Source: an uncultured Steroidobacter sp. (GTDB lineage: Bacteria; Pseudomonadota; Gammaproteobacteria; Steroidobacterales; Steroidobacteraceae). From it: a DNA stretch of 54,675 nt. Positions 17,123-25,220 of the stretch are shown one piece after another. The DNA lies in assembly GCA_946478975.1 (NCBI GenBank), contig CAMLEO010000011.1, positions 1 to 54,675 of the forward strand, in the 5' to 3' direction. The notes beneath the pieces were generated by a model. It worked only from the letters and a program-made list of their open reading frames with translations. It had not been told where the DNA came from and ran no database searches. The position numbers and the translations under genes were made by a program. Position 1 is the first letter of the stretch. Every line of letters starts with the position of its first letter.

Positions 17123-18154
17123 CTAGCCGGCCATGCGTCGATGCGCGGTATGAAACCGAAACGCGGCGGCCACGCCTTTGCGATTGATGCCGGCCCCGAT
17201 CAGATGGGCGGCGTCTTTGAGCCGCAGCAGGTGCTGCATCGTGGTCGACATATCGACCTGCTGAGTCGCGCGCAGCGGCTTGTAACCCAGCGCCTGCATC
17301 GCGTTCCAGGCGAGCGATTCGATGGCGGCGATCTCCTTCGGCGTCAGGCGACTTTCGAACTTGCTGAAATTGTCGCGCACGATGTCGGTCCGACCGGCGG
17401 CATCGCCGCGCCCTTCTACGGATTGCGCCAGCTGGGTGAGATCGGCGGAAAACTCCAGATCCAGAAACAAACAAATTCGCCGCATCTGCAGCTCCGGATC
17501 CTGCAACAGCTGCTCGAACTTCACCTCCAGGCAATGCTCCGTCCTGCTCACGCACTGACGATGCGCATTGAGCACGTCGCGGCCCCAACGCCACGCCGAA
17601 CGCCGCAAATCCTTGCCCCAGGTATTCCGCATGGAAACGCAGTGATCGCGCACGTCCCGTACGATATGAATGATGCGTGCCCCGGGGAAATGCCGCAGGA
17701 TCAGCGGAATGTGCCGAATGTATGCGGGCGATTTATCGGCCCAGATCAGCCCCGAGCCGCGTTCGGCATCGAGCTCGTAGCGCGCGAAGCCTTCAAACAA
17801 TCCGCCGACATCGAAGCGCCCGTTGCAGGCGTCGCGCCACTCTTGCCAGCGAAACGGTGCGGGCTTGCGACGAAAGTTGAAATAATTCCCCGCCTGCAGC
17901 TCACTCGCAAAGCGCTCGAATGCTTCGGGCGACGTCGGCTGACCGTGCCGCCGGATCCACTCCTCGAAGAACGCCAGAAAGTCCGTTTCGGCTACGAGGA
18001 TGCGAATGCGCGGATGTTTGCTCAGCAATCCGCGCAGCAACTTCGTGCCCGACCTCGGCATGCCGACGATGAACAGCGGCCCTTCCCACTGGGTTGCCGC
18101 CATCGCATTGTTTACATGGTCACCCCAAGCCCCCGACTGGTGCTCCAATGCCAT
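17123..18154 (-). CDS. Sulfotransferase family protein
   Basis: The 343-residue protein carries the 5'-phosphosulfate loop FIVGMPRSGTKLLRGLLSKH near residue 28 and a 3'-phosphate-binding segment ARIIHIVRDVRDHCVSMRNT near 165, the two PAPS-binding signatures. LIWADKSPAYIRHI precedes the latter. It most likely transfers sulfate from PAPS to a hydroxyl of the glycan or a lipid intermediate. No signal peptide is present, so sulfation would be cytoplasmic. It stands alone in its transcript, with a very good sigma-54 site at 18203-18218. Confidence 0.85.
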   Translation of the reverse strand: MALEHQSGAWGDHVNNAMAATQWEGPLFIVGMPRSGTKLLRGLLSKHPRIRILVAETDFLAFFEEWIRRHGQPTSPEAFERFASELQAGNYFNFRRKPAPFRWQEWRDACNGRFDVGGLFEGFARYELDAERGSGLIWADKSPAYIRHIPLILRHFPGARIIHIVRDVRDHCVSMRNTWGKDLRRSAWRWGRDVLNAHRQCVSRTEHCLEVKFEQLLQDPELQMRRICLFLDLEFSADLTQLAQSVEGRGDAAGRTDIVRDNFSKFESRLTPKEIAAIESLAWNAMQALGYKPLRATQQVDMSTTMQHLLRLKDAAHLIGAGINRKGVAAAFRFHTAHRRMAG

Positions 18155-18202
18155 CGCGAATCCCCCGTAACGGCCCCCGTGACCGTTTTATAACCATGGG
18201 GA

Positions 18203-18218
18203 AGCAATGCTCGTGCCG
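18203..18218 (-). promoter_or_regulatory. Predicted sigma-54 promoter for the sulfotransferase gene
   Basis: CGGCACGAGCATTGCT on the minus strand differs from the consensus TGGCACG-N4-TTGCW only at the first base and has exact GG-N10-GC spacing. The -12 GC is 49 nt from the start codon at 18154. This is the best match in the window. Confidence 0.7.
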
Positions 18219-18272
18219 CCGATAAGGTTCGGCCTCGAGCTGTCGCTGTGAGGCGTCAGTGCACTGCAAACG

Positions 18273-19730
18273 TCAGGATTTGGCGGGCGAGAGCTCCCGA
18301 TTCTTTCTGAATCGTTCCAGCATGGCAGTGGCTTCGGGCACGCGCAGCACGAAGAGCAACACGATGAACAACGTCATGAACACGGTCGAGCCCAGCACCA
18401 CTCCGGCCAGGCCGAAGTAGTCGAGCCAGAACGATCCATAGAACACCACCGAAGCCAGCAGCGCCGCGAGCGCGACTTTGCCCAGGTCGAGCCAGCGCGC
18501 GAGGCCGCCGATGCCGATGTTATATGCGCGCAAGGTGCTGCGACTCAGCACGATGCCTTCGGTCCAGCGCGAGATGACAAAGGCCAATGCCGCCGCCGGT
18601 AAGCCCCAGATCGGCAACACCGTCACCAGCAGCAACAGATTGAGCACGATTGCAAACAAACTGCTGGTGACAATCGGCGCGGTCCGGTTCGCCGCCCGCA
18701 GCGCCACGCCGAAATCGAACACCTCGCGCATCAGCACCAGCAGATAAATCTGGAAGATCAGCACTGCAGGCTCGTAGCTGGGCCCGAACAATGTGACTAC
18801 GAATGTGTGCGCGAACTCGAACAACACCACGCCCGCCGCCGTCAGCAGAATCATCGAGACGACCGTCGAGCGGCGCCATAGCGCCAGCGCAGCCTCGCCC
18901 TTCGTGCTCTTCAGCTCCGCGAGCTCCGGCAGCACCGCGTCCGAGATCGAATTGCGCAGCACGCCGATCACCGGCTGGATGTGCGTACCGATCGAATAAT
19001 GCGCGAGCGCCACGACGCCTAAGGTTTTAGTAACAAACAAATTGCCGAGCGACTTGTTGAGCGTCACCAGGATCAGCGCCAGGCCGATGGGGAAGCAGTA
19101 GTGAAACTGCTCCTTCCAGCACGGCTGCTCGACGATCGGTCCGCCCTCCGCTTGATCGATTCGGGCGGTGGCGCGGCGCCATGCCAACCATGAGCCCACG
19201 ATGCGCGCTGCTTCCAACGCGATCAGCGACCAGATGATGGGCATCACATCGCGCGAGATCGTGGCCGCGGTGACCACGACCACAATGCGGGCGATCAGCC
19301 GGCCGGTGGTGTATGCGAACACCGGCACCGGCCGTTTCAACGACAGCCAGTAGAACTCCCAGAAATCCAGGTTCACGAACAGCAGTACATAGATCGCCAC
19401 TGGCAGCTGCAAACCGCCGAGGATCGCGCCTTTCGCGATGTAGTCGGCGAGCAGCGTGACGCCGACGACTACGACGCTGGTGCCGAATGTCATGACGGTC
19501 GCCTGCCGCACCATCTGCCGCACGCTATGAGGTCGCGCAGGAATGAAGTACAGCAGACTGTTGTTGATGCCGAAGGCGCAGAACGTCGTCAGCAGCCCCG
19601 CATACAACAGGAATTCGCGATAGCGGCCGAATTCCTCGACCGTCAGCAAGCGCACCAACAGGATGGGGCTGATGACCACCAACCCCTGATTCATGAACCG
19701 CGTAATGGAGATGATCGCGGTTCGACTCAC
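18273..19730 (-). CDS. Polysaccharide flippase (Wzx-like, MOP superfamily)
   Basis: The product is a protein of about 485 residues with 12-14 hydrophobic segments, starting RTAIISITRFMNQGLVVISP, the typical N-terminus of MOP exporters (LLVRLLTVEEFGRYREFLLY follows). It would flip the undecaprenyl-linked repeat across the inner membrane. The start is uncertain: GTG at 19730 is chosen, but an AGGAG at 19750-19754 is placed ideally for an ATT codon at 19740-19742, and an ATG at 19694 would cut into helix 1. The gene follows the GT39 gene by 16 nt. Confidence 0.83.
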   Translation of the reverse strand: MSRTAIISITRFMNQGLVVISPILLVRLLTVEEFGRYREFLLYAGLLTTFCAFGINNSLLYFIPARPHSVRQMVRQATVMTFGTSVVVVGVTLLADYIAKGAILGGLQLPVAIYVLLFVNLDFWEFYWLSLKRPVPVFAYTTGRLIARIVVVVTAATISRDVMPIIWSLIALEAARIVGSWLAWRRATARIDQAEGGPIVEQPCWKEQFHYCFPIGLALILVTLNKSLGNLFVTKTLGVVALAHYSIGTHIQPVIGVLRNSISDAVLPELAELKSTKGEAALALWRRSTVVSMILLTAAGVVLFEFAHTFVVTLFGPSYEPAVLIFQIYLLVLMREVFDFGVALRAANRTAPIVTSSLFAIVLNLLLLVTVLPIWGLPAAALAFVISRWTEGIVLSRSTLRAYNIGIGGLARWLDLGKVALAALLASVVFYGSFWLDYFGLAGVVLGSTVFMTLFIVLLFVLRVPEATAMLERFRKNRELSPAKS

Positions 19731-19746
19731 TAGACCGGCAATGGCT

Positions 19747-21774
19747 CTACTCCTGGGACGGTGAAGGAGCCGGCGATGCAGCTGGCGTCGGCGGCGCACC
19801 GGTGGCGCGCCACACTTCCGTCAGTCGATCCCGACCCTTGTAGATGACTTCGAACTGCTGGGAATGCAGCACAGCGTCCATGTCGCCGCGCATGCCCTTG
19901 CGATGATCGCTCTGATTCTCGCCGCTGCCGATGACGAAAATGCGATGGCCGCGCTCTCGTTGCAGCAGCTGTTCCAACATCTTTGCGTCGCTGATGACGC
20001 CGGCGCCGGTGTAGAAATCCCGGATCTGGCCATCCACGAGCTCGACATAGCGGCGCGCGTGATTGCGACTCATCAACCAGTAATCCACCTGGCCTTTGCC
20101 CAGGTAATACGTCTGCTGCAGGACGTCCTCGGCAATGATCACATCCTCCGGGACCAGGTGCTGCCGACGCATGAATTCCGCCGCGCCCTTGTGATCGGGA
20201 TGCGACTCATAACCCGAATTCACGACCGTGGCCATCGCCACCGGATTTATCACCAGCGTGGCAGTGATCGCTGCCGCCGTGATCTGTCCGCCGGTGCCGA
20301 GCGACAACTTTGTTTGCACCCAATCGCCGATCTTCTGCGCGAAAGCAAAGCCACACAGCATCATCGGCAGCAGCGACGCGACCGTGTAGCGAGGCGGCAT
20401 GCTCCACAGGAAGAAGCCGATCATGAACATGGGAATCCACGCGCCGAGCAGCCCGAGCAGTGCGTAGTCGGTGACTCGGCGTCGCCTCGCGAGATTCCAC
20501 AACGCCCAGAACAACGCCGCGGCCGCGAACAAGGCCACAACCTCGCTAAACTCCGCAATTCGCAAGTAAGGCCAGACGCTCGGCTGACCGACCAGCGCGC
20601 CCATCACTTTCTTCATCGACCCCGGCGTTGCCGCCAGCAGTGTGAAATGAATCAGCGCCAGCATGCCACTGCCGAGCAGGAATATTCGCAGTCGACGCCA
20701 GATGCGCGGCCCGCCGAAGCGACGTGCAACTACCGTCGCGGCGACGATCAATATCACTGCGCAGTGATACTGCAGTTTTAGTTGTAACAACAAGCCGAGC
20801 ATCAGCAGCAGCGCGACGCTCACAGCGGCGATCCGATGCGGCACCACTCGGGCCAGGTGCACAGCGAAGAATGCGATCGCGATGCCGGCAATCCACAGCG
20901 CTACAGCAAACGTCAACGCAAACGCCTGCGGAGCGCGGCTGCGATCCCATGCCGGTGCACCAAGATCGGCGGCATACTCCGGCGGCGGCACCGGATATTG
21001 GCCGTCCACCCAATTGTTGATCAGCAAATACGCGATGCCGACAATGGCGGCCGCAGCGATGCCGTACACCAGCTTGCGCACGTCGCCCTGCAGGATCCCT
21101 GGCATCAGGAACAACAGCACGGAAGTCACTGCGAGCGCCTGCAGGTCGATGCCGACGATGAGCGTCGCCACGGCGGCGAGCAGCCATCCGATCCGGCCGC
21201 TGCGCTCCCAGGCGAAGATGAAGGCCATGCACGCGGCAACGGCGGCGATCAAAAAGATATACATGCGCGCCGTCTGCGAATAATCGATCATCGCTGGCAG
21301 CAGCGCCACGGCAGCCGCGAACGCGAGATTCCAATACGGCCGCAGGAAACGACGCCCGGCGAGCCACGAAAGCCAGATCACCAGCACGCCGCACAGAGCG
21401 GACGGCACGCGGAATGCCCACTCGGATTCGCCGAACAGTTCCACCGAGCCGGCCATCAGATACAGCTCTGTCAGCCCGCGCGGATAAAACATTCCGCTCG
21501 GAAGCACCGGCACTCCGTCGCGCACGATGCTCATCACGGCCATCGCCATTGTTTCTTCGTCGCCGTGCAGGCCGACGTTCGCCAATCCCCAGAAGCGCAC
21601 CCAGGCGCCGACGCCGACGATCATCAGCAGCATCGCGCGATGAGCCAGCTGATCGCGCTCCAGCGGCGCGGTCAGGCGGAACAGATCGGACAGAGCCCGT
21701 ATGAGCTCACCGAACTGCGCAGTGAGCGTCGGAATCACGGGGCTCCATCCGCGATTGGCGGCATCCGAGAGCAT
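19747..21774 (-). CDS. GT39/ArnT-like membrane glycosyltransferase
   Basis: The ATG at 21774 is used; a TTG at 21786 would add four residues. The 675-residue protein has about 12 membrane segments in its first 510 residues and a soluble C-terminal part. Early motifs GLANVGLHGDEETMAMAVMS and FYPRGLTELYL fit the GT39/PMT family, in which an acidic pair (DE) in the first periplasmic loop is catalytic. It would use a polyprenyl-phosphate sugar donor on the periplasmic side, for example to decorate the polymer. It lies between the phosphoglycosyltransferase and flippase genes. Confidence 0.8.
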   Translation of the reverse strand: MLSDAANRGWSPVIPTLTAQFGELIRALSDLFRLTAPLERDQLAHRAMLLMIVGVGAWVRFWGLANVGLHGDEETMAMAVMSIVRDGVPVLPSGMFYPRGLTELYLMAGSVELFGESEWAFRVPSALCGVLVIWLSWLAGRRFLRPYWNLAFAAAVALLPAMIDYSQTARMYIFLIAAVAACMAFIFAWERSGRIGWLLAAVATLIVGIDLQALAVTSVLLFLMPGILQGDVRKLVYGIAAAAIVGIAYLLINNWVDGQYPVPPPEYAADLGAPAWDRSRAPQAFALTFAVALWIAGIAIAFFAVHLARVVPHRIAAVSVALLLMLGLLLQLKLQYHCAVILIVAATVVARRFGGPRIWRRLRIFLLGSGMLALIHFTLLAATPGSMKKVMGALVGQPSVWPYLRIAEFSEVVALFAAAALFWALWNLARRRRVTDYALLGLLGAWIPMFMIGFFLWSMPPRYTVASLLPMMLCGFAFAQKIGDWVQTKLSLGTGGQITAAAITATLVINPVAMATVVNSGYESHPDHKGAAEFMRRQHLVPEDVIIAEDVLQQTYYLGKGQVDYWLMSRNHARRYVELVDGQIRDFYTGAGVISDAKMLEQLLQRERGHRIFVIGSGENQSDHRKGMRGDMDAVLHSQQFEVIYKGRDRLTEVWRATGAPPTPAASPAPSPSQE

Positions 21775-21798
21775 GAGCGTTCCCAAGCCAGGTTGTAC

Positions 21799-23376
21799 TC
21801 AATAAGCCTTATCGGTGTTGAATAGTTTCGGTACCGTCAGCAACAAAATTTTTAAATCCAGCCACAACGACCAGTTACGCAGATATTCCAGATCGAAATG
21901 CACGCGTCGTTGCATATCCTGCAAGCGGGGCGTCGCACCGCGAAAGCCCTTGATCTGCGCCAGCCCGGTGATCCCCGGCGGCACTTTGTGCCTCACCATG
22001 TAACCTTTGATGAGGCGCCGATATTCTTCGTTGTGTCCGACTGCATGCGGGCGCGGGCCGACGAGGCTCATGCGTCCCTGCAGGACATTGATGAGCTGCG
22101 GTGTCTCATCGAGCGAATAACGCCGCAGGAAACGCCCGAGGCGCGTCACCCTCGCATCGTCCGGCCGTGCCTGGCTGATCCAGCCGGCGTCTTCGGTCAC
22201 GGTCATGGTGCGGAATTTGTAGATCACGATTTCGCGTCCATCCAGACCATAGCGACGCTGACGAAACAACACCGGGCCTTTGCTGGTAAGCCGGATTGCC
22301 GCCGCAATCGCCAGCAGCACCGGCCCGCCGACGATCAACCCAAGCGATGCGAACACGATATCCATTAAACGCTTGGCCGCGCCCTGGTATCCATAGAACG
22401 GGCTCTCGCGCAGAGCGATGACGGGCACGCCGAGAATCTCGCCGACGCGCGCCTGGAACTGATTCGAGTCCAGCACGTCGGGCACGTAATAGAGCGACAC
22501 CGTCGTGTCGCCGAGCGCGTCGATCAAATCCTGCACTCGCCGGATGTGACGTAACGGCAGGGCGATGAAGATCACATCGATGTTGTTGTTCTTGATGAAC
22601 TGGGGCAGCTGCGACAGCGGACCGAGCAGCGATTGTGCCGCCGATGCTTCGAGACGCTGCGCGCTGCGATCGTCGAAGAATCCTTTGACCGTCATGCACA
22701 GCTCGGGGTGGCGGCCGAAGCGCTCCGCGAGCTGCCGGCTGACGTTGTTATAACCCGCAAACACGACGTTGCGACCGTTGGTCGGCCGGCACAACACCCG
22801 GCGCGCGATCTCATCGATCACCAGCAGACTTGGAATGAGTAAAGCCGGCGTCGCCGCAGCCCACAACAGAATCACCGGCGTTGAATACGCGGGCGAATAA
22901 CCGGCGATGTAGCCGATGGTGAGCAAGGCGACCAGCAGAACTGCCCAGCGCGCCAGCAACTCGAACGCTACAACGCGTCGAGGCGTGATCAATTCCGCCG
23001 CCGGCGCGCGCGACGATTGCAGAAGAGTGATCGATAGCAGCGTGACAATGATCGTCACTGCGCTGAAATAATCGGTGGATGCGGTTCCCGTCAGCTCCGC
23101 CAGCACATACAACGTGAGAATGGAGACTGCCGCCGGCGCAGTGGCGCGCAATGAAAAGAACATCGCCGCGAGCGCCGACTGGCGCTTGAATAACAATGGC
23201 GCCGTAATGTCGTAAGTGGCGGCGGGCGATCCCAGGCCGGCCTGGGGTCCAGTGCGAGGCTCAGCGGACGGCTGCGGCTGAGCAGGAGGTTCGGGTGTCG
23301 TAACTTGTGACAGGCGTGGCGTGCTTCCGGCCAGCTTCACTTCGCTGCGGACCGCGCTGTCGGGAACTGCGCTCAT
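21799..23376 (-). CDS. Polyprenyl glycosyl-1-phosphate transferase (WcaJ/WbaP type)
   Basis: The 525-residue protein starts repeat-unit synthesis by moving a sugar-1-phosphate from a nucleotide sugar to undecaprenyl phosphate. Visible parts are a Pro-rich N-terminus, four membrane helices (about residues 65-185), a CoA-binding-like Rossmann domain (NVVFAGYNNVSRQLAERFG near 203), and the C-terminal catalytic domain. The latter has KRLMDIVFASLGLIVGGP, YKFRTMT, the Asp-Glu catalytic pair in SLDETPQ near 423, and VGPRPHAVGHNE. It heads an operon with the GT39 and flippase genes. Confidence 0.9.
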   Translation of the reverse strand: MSAVPDSAVRSEVKLAGSTPRLSQVTTPEPPAQPQPSAEPRTGPQAGLGSPAATYDITAPLLFKRQSALAAMFFSLRATAPAAVSILTLYVLAELTGTASTDYFSAVTIIVTLLSITLLQSSRAPAAELITPRRVVAFELLARWAVLLVALLTIGYIAGYSPAYSTPVILLWAAATPALLIPSLLVIDEIARRVLCRPTNGRNVVFAGYNNVSRQLAERFGRHPELCMTVKGFFDDRSAQRLEASAAQSLLGPLSQLPQFIKNNNIDVIFIALPLRHIRRVQDLIDALGDTTVSLYYVPDVLDSNQFQARVGEILGVPVIALRESPFYGYQGAAKRLMDIVFASLGLIVGGPVLLAIAAAIRLTSKGPVLFRQRRYGLDGREIVIYKFRTMTVTEDAGWISQARPDDARVTRLGRFLRRYSLDETPQLINVLQGRMSLVGPRPHAVGHNEEYRRLIKGYMVRHKVPPGITGLAQIKGFRGATPRLQDMQRRVHFDLEYLRNWSLWLDLKILLLTVPKLFNTDKAY

Positions 23377-23413
23377 TCAATGGATCCATCAACACTGATG
23401 CGTCTTACATCAG

Positions 23414-23429
23414 AGCAAGATGCGTACCA
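23414..23429 (-). promoter_or_regulatory. Predicted sigma-54 promoter for the initiating transferase operon
   Basis: TGGTACGCATCTTGCT on the minus strand matches TGGCACG-N4-TTGCW at all fixed positions but one, with exact GG-N10-GC spacing. The -12 GC is 38 nt from the start at 23376, the same distance as for the wzy-like operon. Confidence 0.68.
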
Positions 23430-23469
23430 CGAATGAGAACTGCGGCAATCCCTTGCTATTTATATGTGA

Positions 23470-23501
23470 CGGCGCGAGCACCGCAGCGGATGCTCGCGCC
23501 G
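23470..23501 (-). terminator. Strong hairpin downstream of the lyase gene
   Basis: An 11-bp perfect GC-rich stem (CGGCGCGAGCA pairing with TGCTCGCGCCG) encloses a 10-nt loop, 45 nt after the lyase stop at 23547. No clear T-run follows on the minus strand, so it may act as an mRNA 3' stabiliser or a Rho-assisted terminator that insulates the sigma-54 promoter below it. Confidence 0.5.
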
Positions 23502-23546
23502 ATGGGCCAAATTACCGGCTCAATTTACAAGCCGTGGTTGTACTTC

Positions 23547-24935
23547 TTACCGGTCCAGCGCCGGCGCTTCCGGCAAATGATACGAGCGACCTTCCACTTC
23601 GGCGCTCATCCGATGCAGCCACAACTCGAGGTTGGTGTAACCGCTCGCAGTCACCGTGCTGGGATTTGCGGGCAGCGTCAGCGTGCGATGGTTGACCGCC
23701 AGCGCCGGCCAGCCGCCGCCATTGAGACTGCATCGCGTCGTGCCATTCGGCGACACGCAATTGATGATGCTGCCAGTGTGATTGCGCACTTCAGCGACGA
23801 TGCGTGTATCGGCGGAATCGCGATCCGCAGGGCGAGCGCCGGAATACTTCAGCACATGCTCGCGCACCACGTTGTCCGAACTCGGCAATGTCGTCATGCC
23901 AGCGGGCCACGACTGCACTGACGATGTTTTGAAGTTCGACACCGTCAACGTGCCGTAGATCGCGCCCGCAAGCGACCAAGGATCTGCAGTGGCGCCGGGG
24001 CCGGCGTTATCAGCAATGAAAACCTTCGCTCCCGGTTGGAGTGCCACTGTATCGGCACGCAGGCCGATCGGTGCATGATCGCCATAGGTGCTCGGCCCCG
24101 GAATGAATACGTTGCCGATCACCGAGTTCGATGTGACCAGGCCGCGGCTCTGCAGATCGACTGCGGTGTAGCCCCAGTTATAAATGACATTGTTCACGAC
24201 CACGACGCGCGAGGCGGCAGTCATCGGATTGCGGGACTGCATATCGGTGAGCAGGTTGCCCGCGATGGTGGCATTGCCGTCCACCGGCCCGATCAGGATG
24301 CCGAAGCCATGCTTGCCTTCGGGATGAATCGAATCGTGCAGCGGCTCGGCAAAGATGTTGTTCAGCAGGCTGATGTTGTTCCAGTACTGCCAGGCGCTCG
24401 CGACTTCGTCCACCGACCAGGTGAAGGTGCAGTGATCGATCACGATGTTGGCGATCGGCGCCGTCTCGGGCGCTTCGATCTTCAATGCATCGCGGTTGAT
24501 CGGCGGCTCGCCATCCGGGCCGTCGCCGGGACGCACGCGAATGTGCTGGACCAGCACGTCCGAGGCCTTCACCAGCAGACCCGAGCCACGCAGCGTAATG
24601 CCGGGCGACGGCGCGGTCTGGCCGGCAATCGTGAGGTAGCGATTGCGAATGGTGAGGTCGTCCGGCAGGGTGATCGTGCCGGAAACCTCGAACACGCACA
24701 CGCGAGGGCCGGTGGCGTCGACGCACGCCTTCAGCGAACCGGTACCGCTCGCCTGCAGGTTGGTCACGCGGATCACGGCGCCGCCACGGCCAGCGGGCGT
24801 GGAAATGCCATGGCCGATCGCGCCGGGCAACACCGGCAGCGCGTTCGCCAGCGGCGCCACACCACAAGCCAAGGCCACGGCAGCCGCGATTCGGCCCACT
24901 CGCTTCTTCATGGAAATCTGATCGCTCATCGACAT
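23547..24935 (-). CDS. Secreted pectate-lyase-like right-handed beta-helix protein
   Basis: The ATG at 24935 has GGAG five bases upstream. The 462-residue protein has a signal peptide (RIAAAVALACGVAPLANA) and a parallel beta-helix with GRGGAVIRVTNLQASGTGSL, VSGTITLPDDLTIRN, LTIAGQTAPSPGITL, DALKIEAPETAPIANIVIDHCTFTWSVDE (in short blocks) and LLNNIFAEPL. This fold order is that of PL1-type pectate lyases, whose helix carries Ca-binding acidic residues and a catalytic arginine. In this setting it may trim or release the exported polymer. It is the only minus-strand unit here for which I found no well-spaced sigma-54 site apart from the methyltransferase. Confidence 0.82.
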   Translation of the reverse strand: MSMSDQISMKKRVGRIAAAVALACGVAPLANALPVLPGAIGHGISTPAGRGGAVIRVTNLQASGTGSLKACVDATGPRVCVFEVSGTITLPDDLTIRNRYLTIAGQTAPSPGITLRGSGLLVKASDVLVQHIRVRPGDGPDGEPPINRDALKIEAPETAPIANIVIDHCTFTWSVDEVASAWQYWNNISLLNNIFAEPLHDSIHPEGKHGFGILIGPVDGNATIAGNLLTDMQSRNPMTAASRVVVVNNVIYNWGYTAVDLQSRGLVTSNSVIGNVFIPGPSTYGDHAPIGLRADTVALQPGAKVFIADNAGPGATADPWSLAGAIYGTLTVSNFKTSSVQSWPAGMTTLPSSDNVVREHVLKYSGARPADRDSADTRIVAEVRNHTGSIINCVSPNGTTRCSLNGGGWPALAVNHRTLTLPANPSTVTASGYTNLELWLHRMSAEVEGRSYHLPEAPALDR

Positions 24936-25164
24936 CGTTGCTCCAACGAGAGTGTTACCGCGCCCGCTTCAATTAGAAACAAAGCACCCTGAAGCGCCGC
25001 GCGCCTTGAGAGAAAAGTTACAAGTCCAGTTGCAACGATTACATCGGGGAAGCCCTGAACCCCGGCGCAGTCGTCCCGGGTGCTCGTAGGGCGATTGCCT
25101 GCCCCTGTTCCACGACAGTCCTGCCCGCTGCCGAAATCGCCGGGCAGAAAAACCCGACGCAGCC

Positions 25165-25180
25165 CGGCACTCAACGTGCA
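25165..25180 (+). promoter_or_regulatory. Predicted sigma-54 promoter for the 25221-30069 operon
   Basis: CGGCACTCAACGTGCA has GG-N10-GC spacing and keeps GGCAC and TGCA, but T at -13 is G. The -12 GC is 41 nt from the start codon at 25221. It is one of the weaker matches; the conserved distance supports it. Confidence 0.45.
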
Positions 25181-25220
25181 TCGCAAGCGTTGGGCATGAA
25201 CCTGTCGAGAAGCCCCACGA

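Noticed and set aside
18257..18266. 10-bp palindrome CAGTGCACTG upstream of the sulfotransferase promoter
   Set aside because: Palindromes of this length are expected by chance in a window of this size and it is not repeated upstream of other promoters.
24936..25100. Sigma-54 promoter for the pectate-lyase-like gene
   Set aside because: The best candidate has 11 instead of 10 bases between GG and GC and a poor -12 region, so I did not call it.
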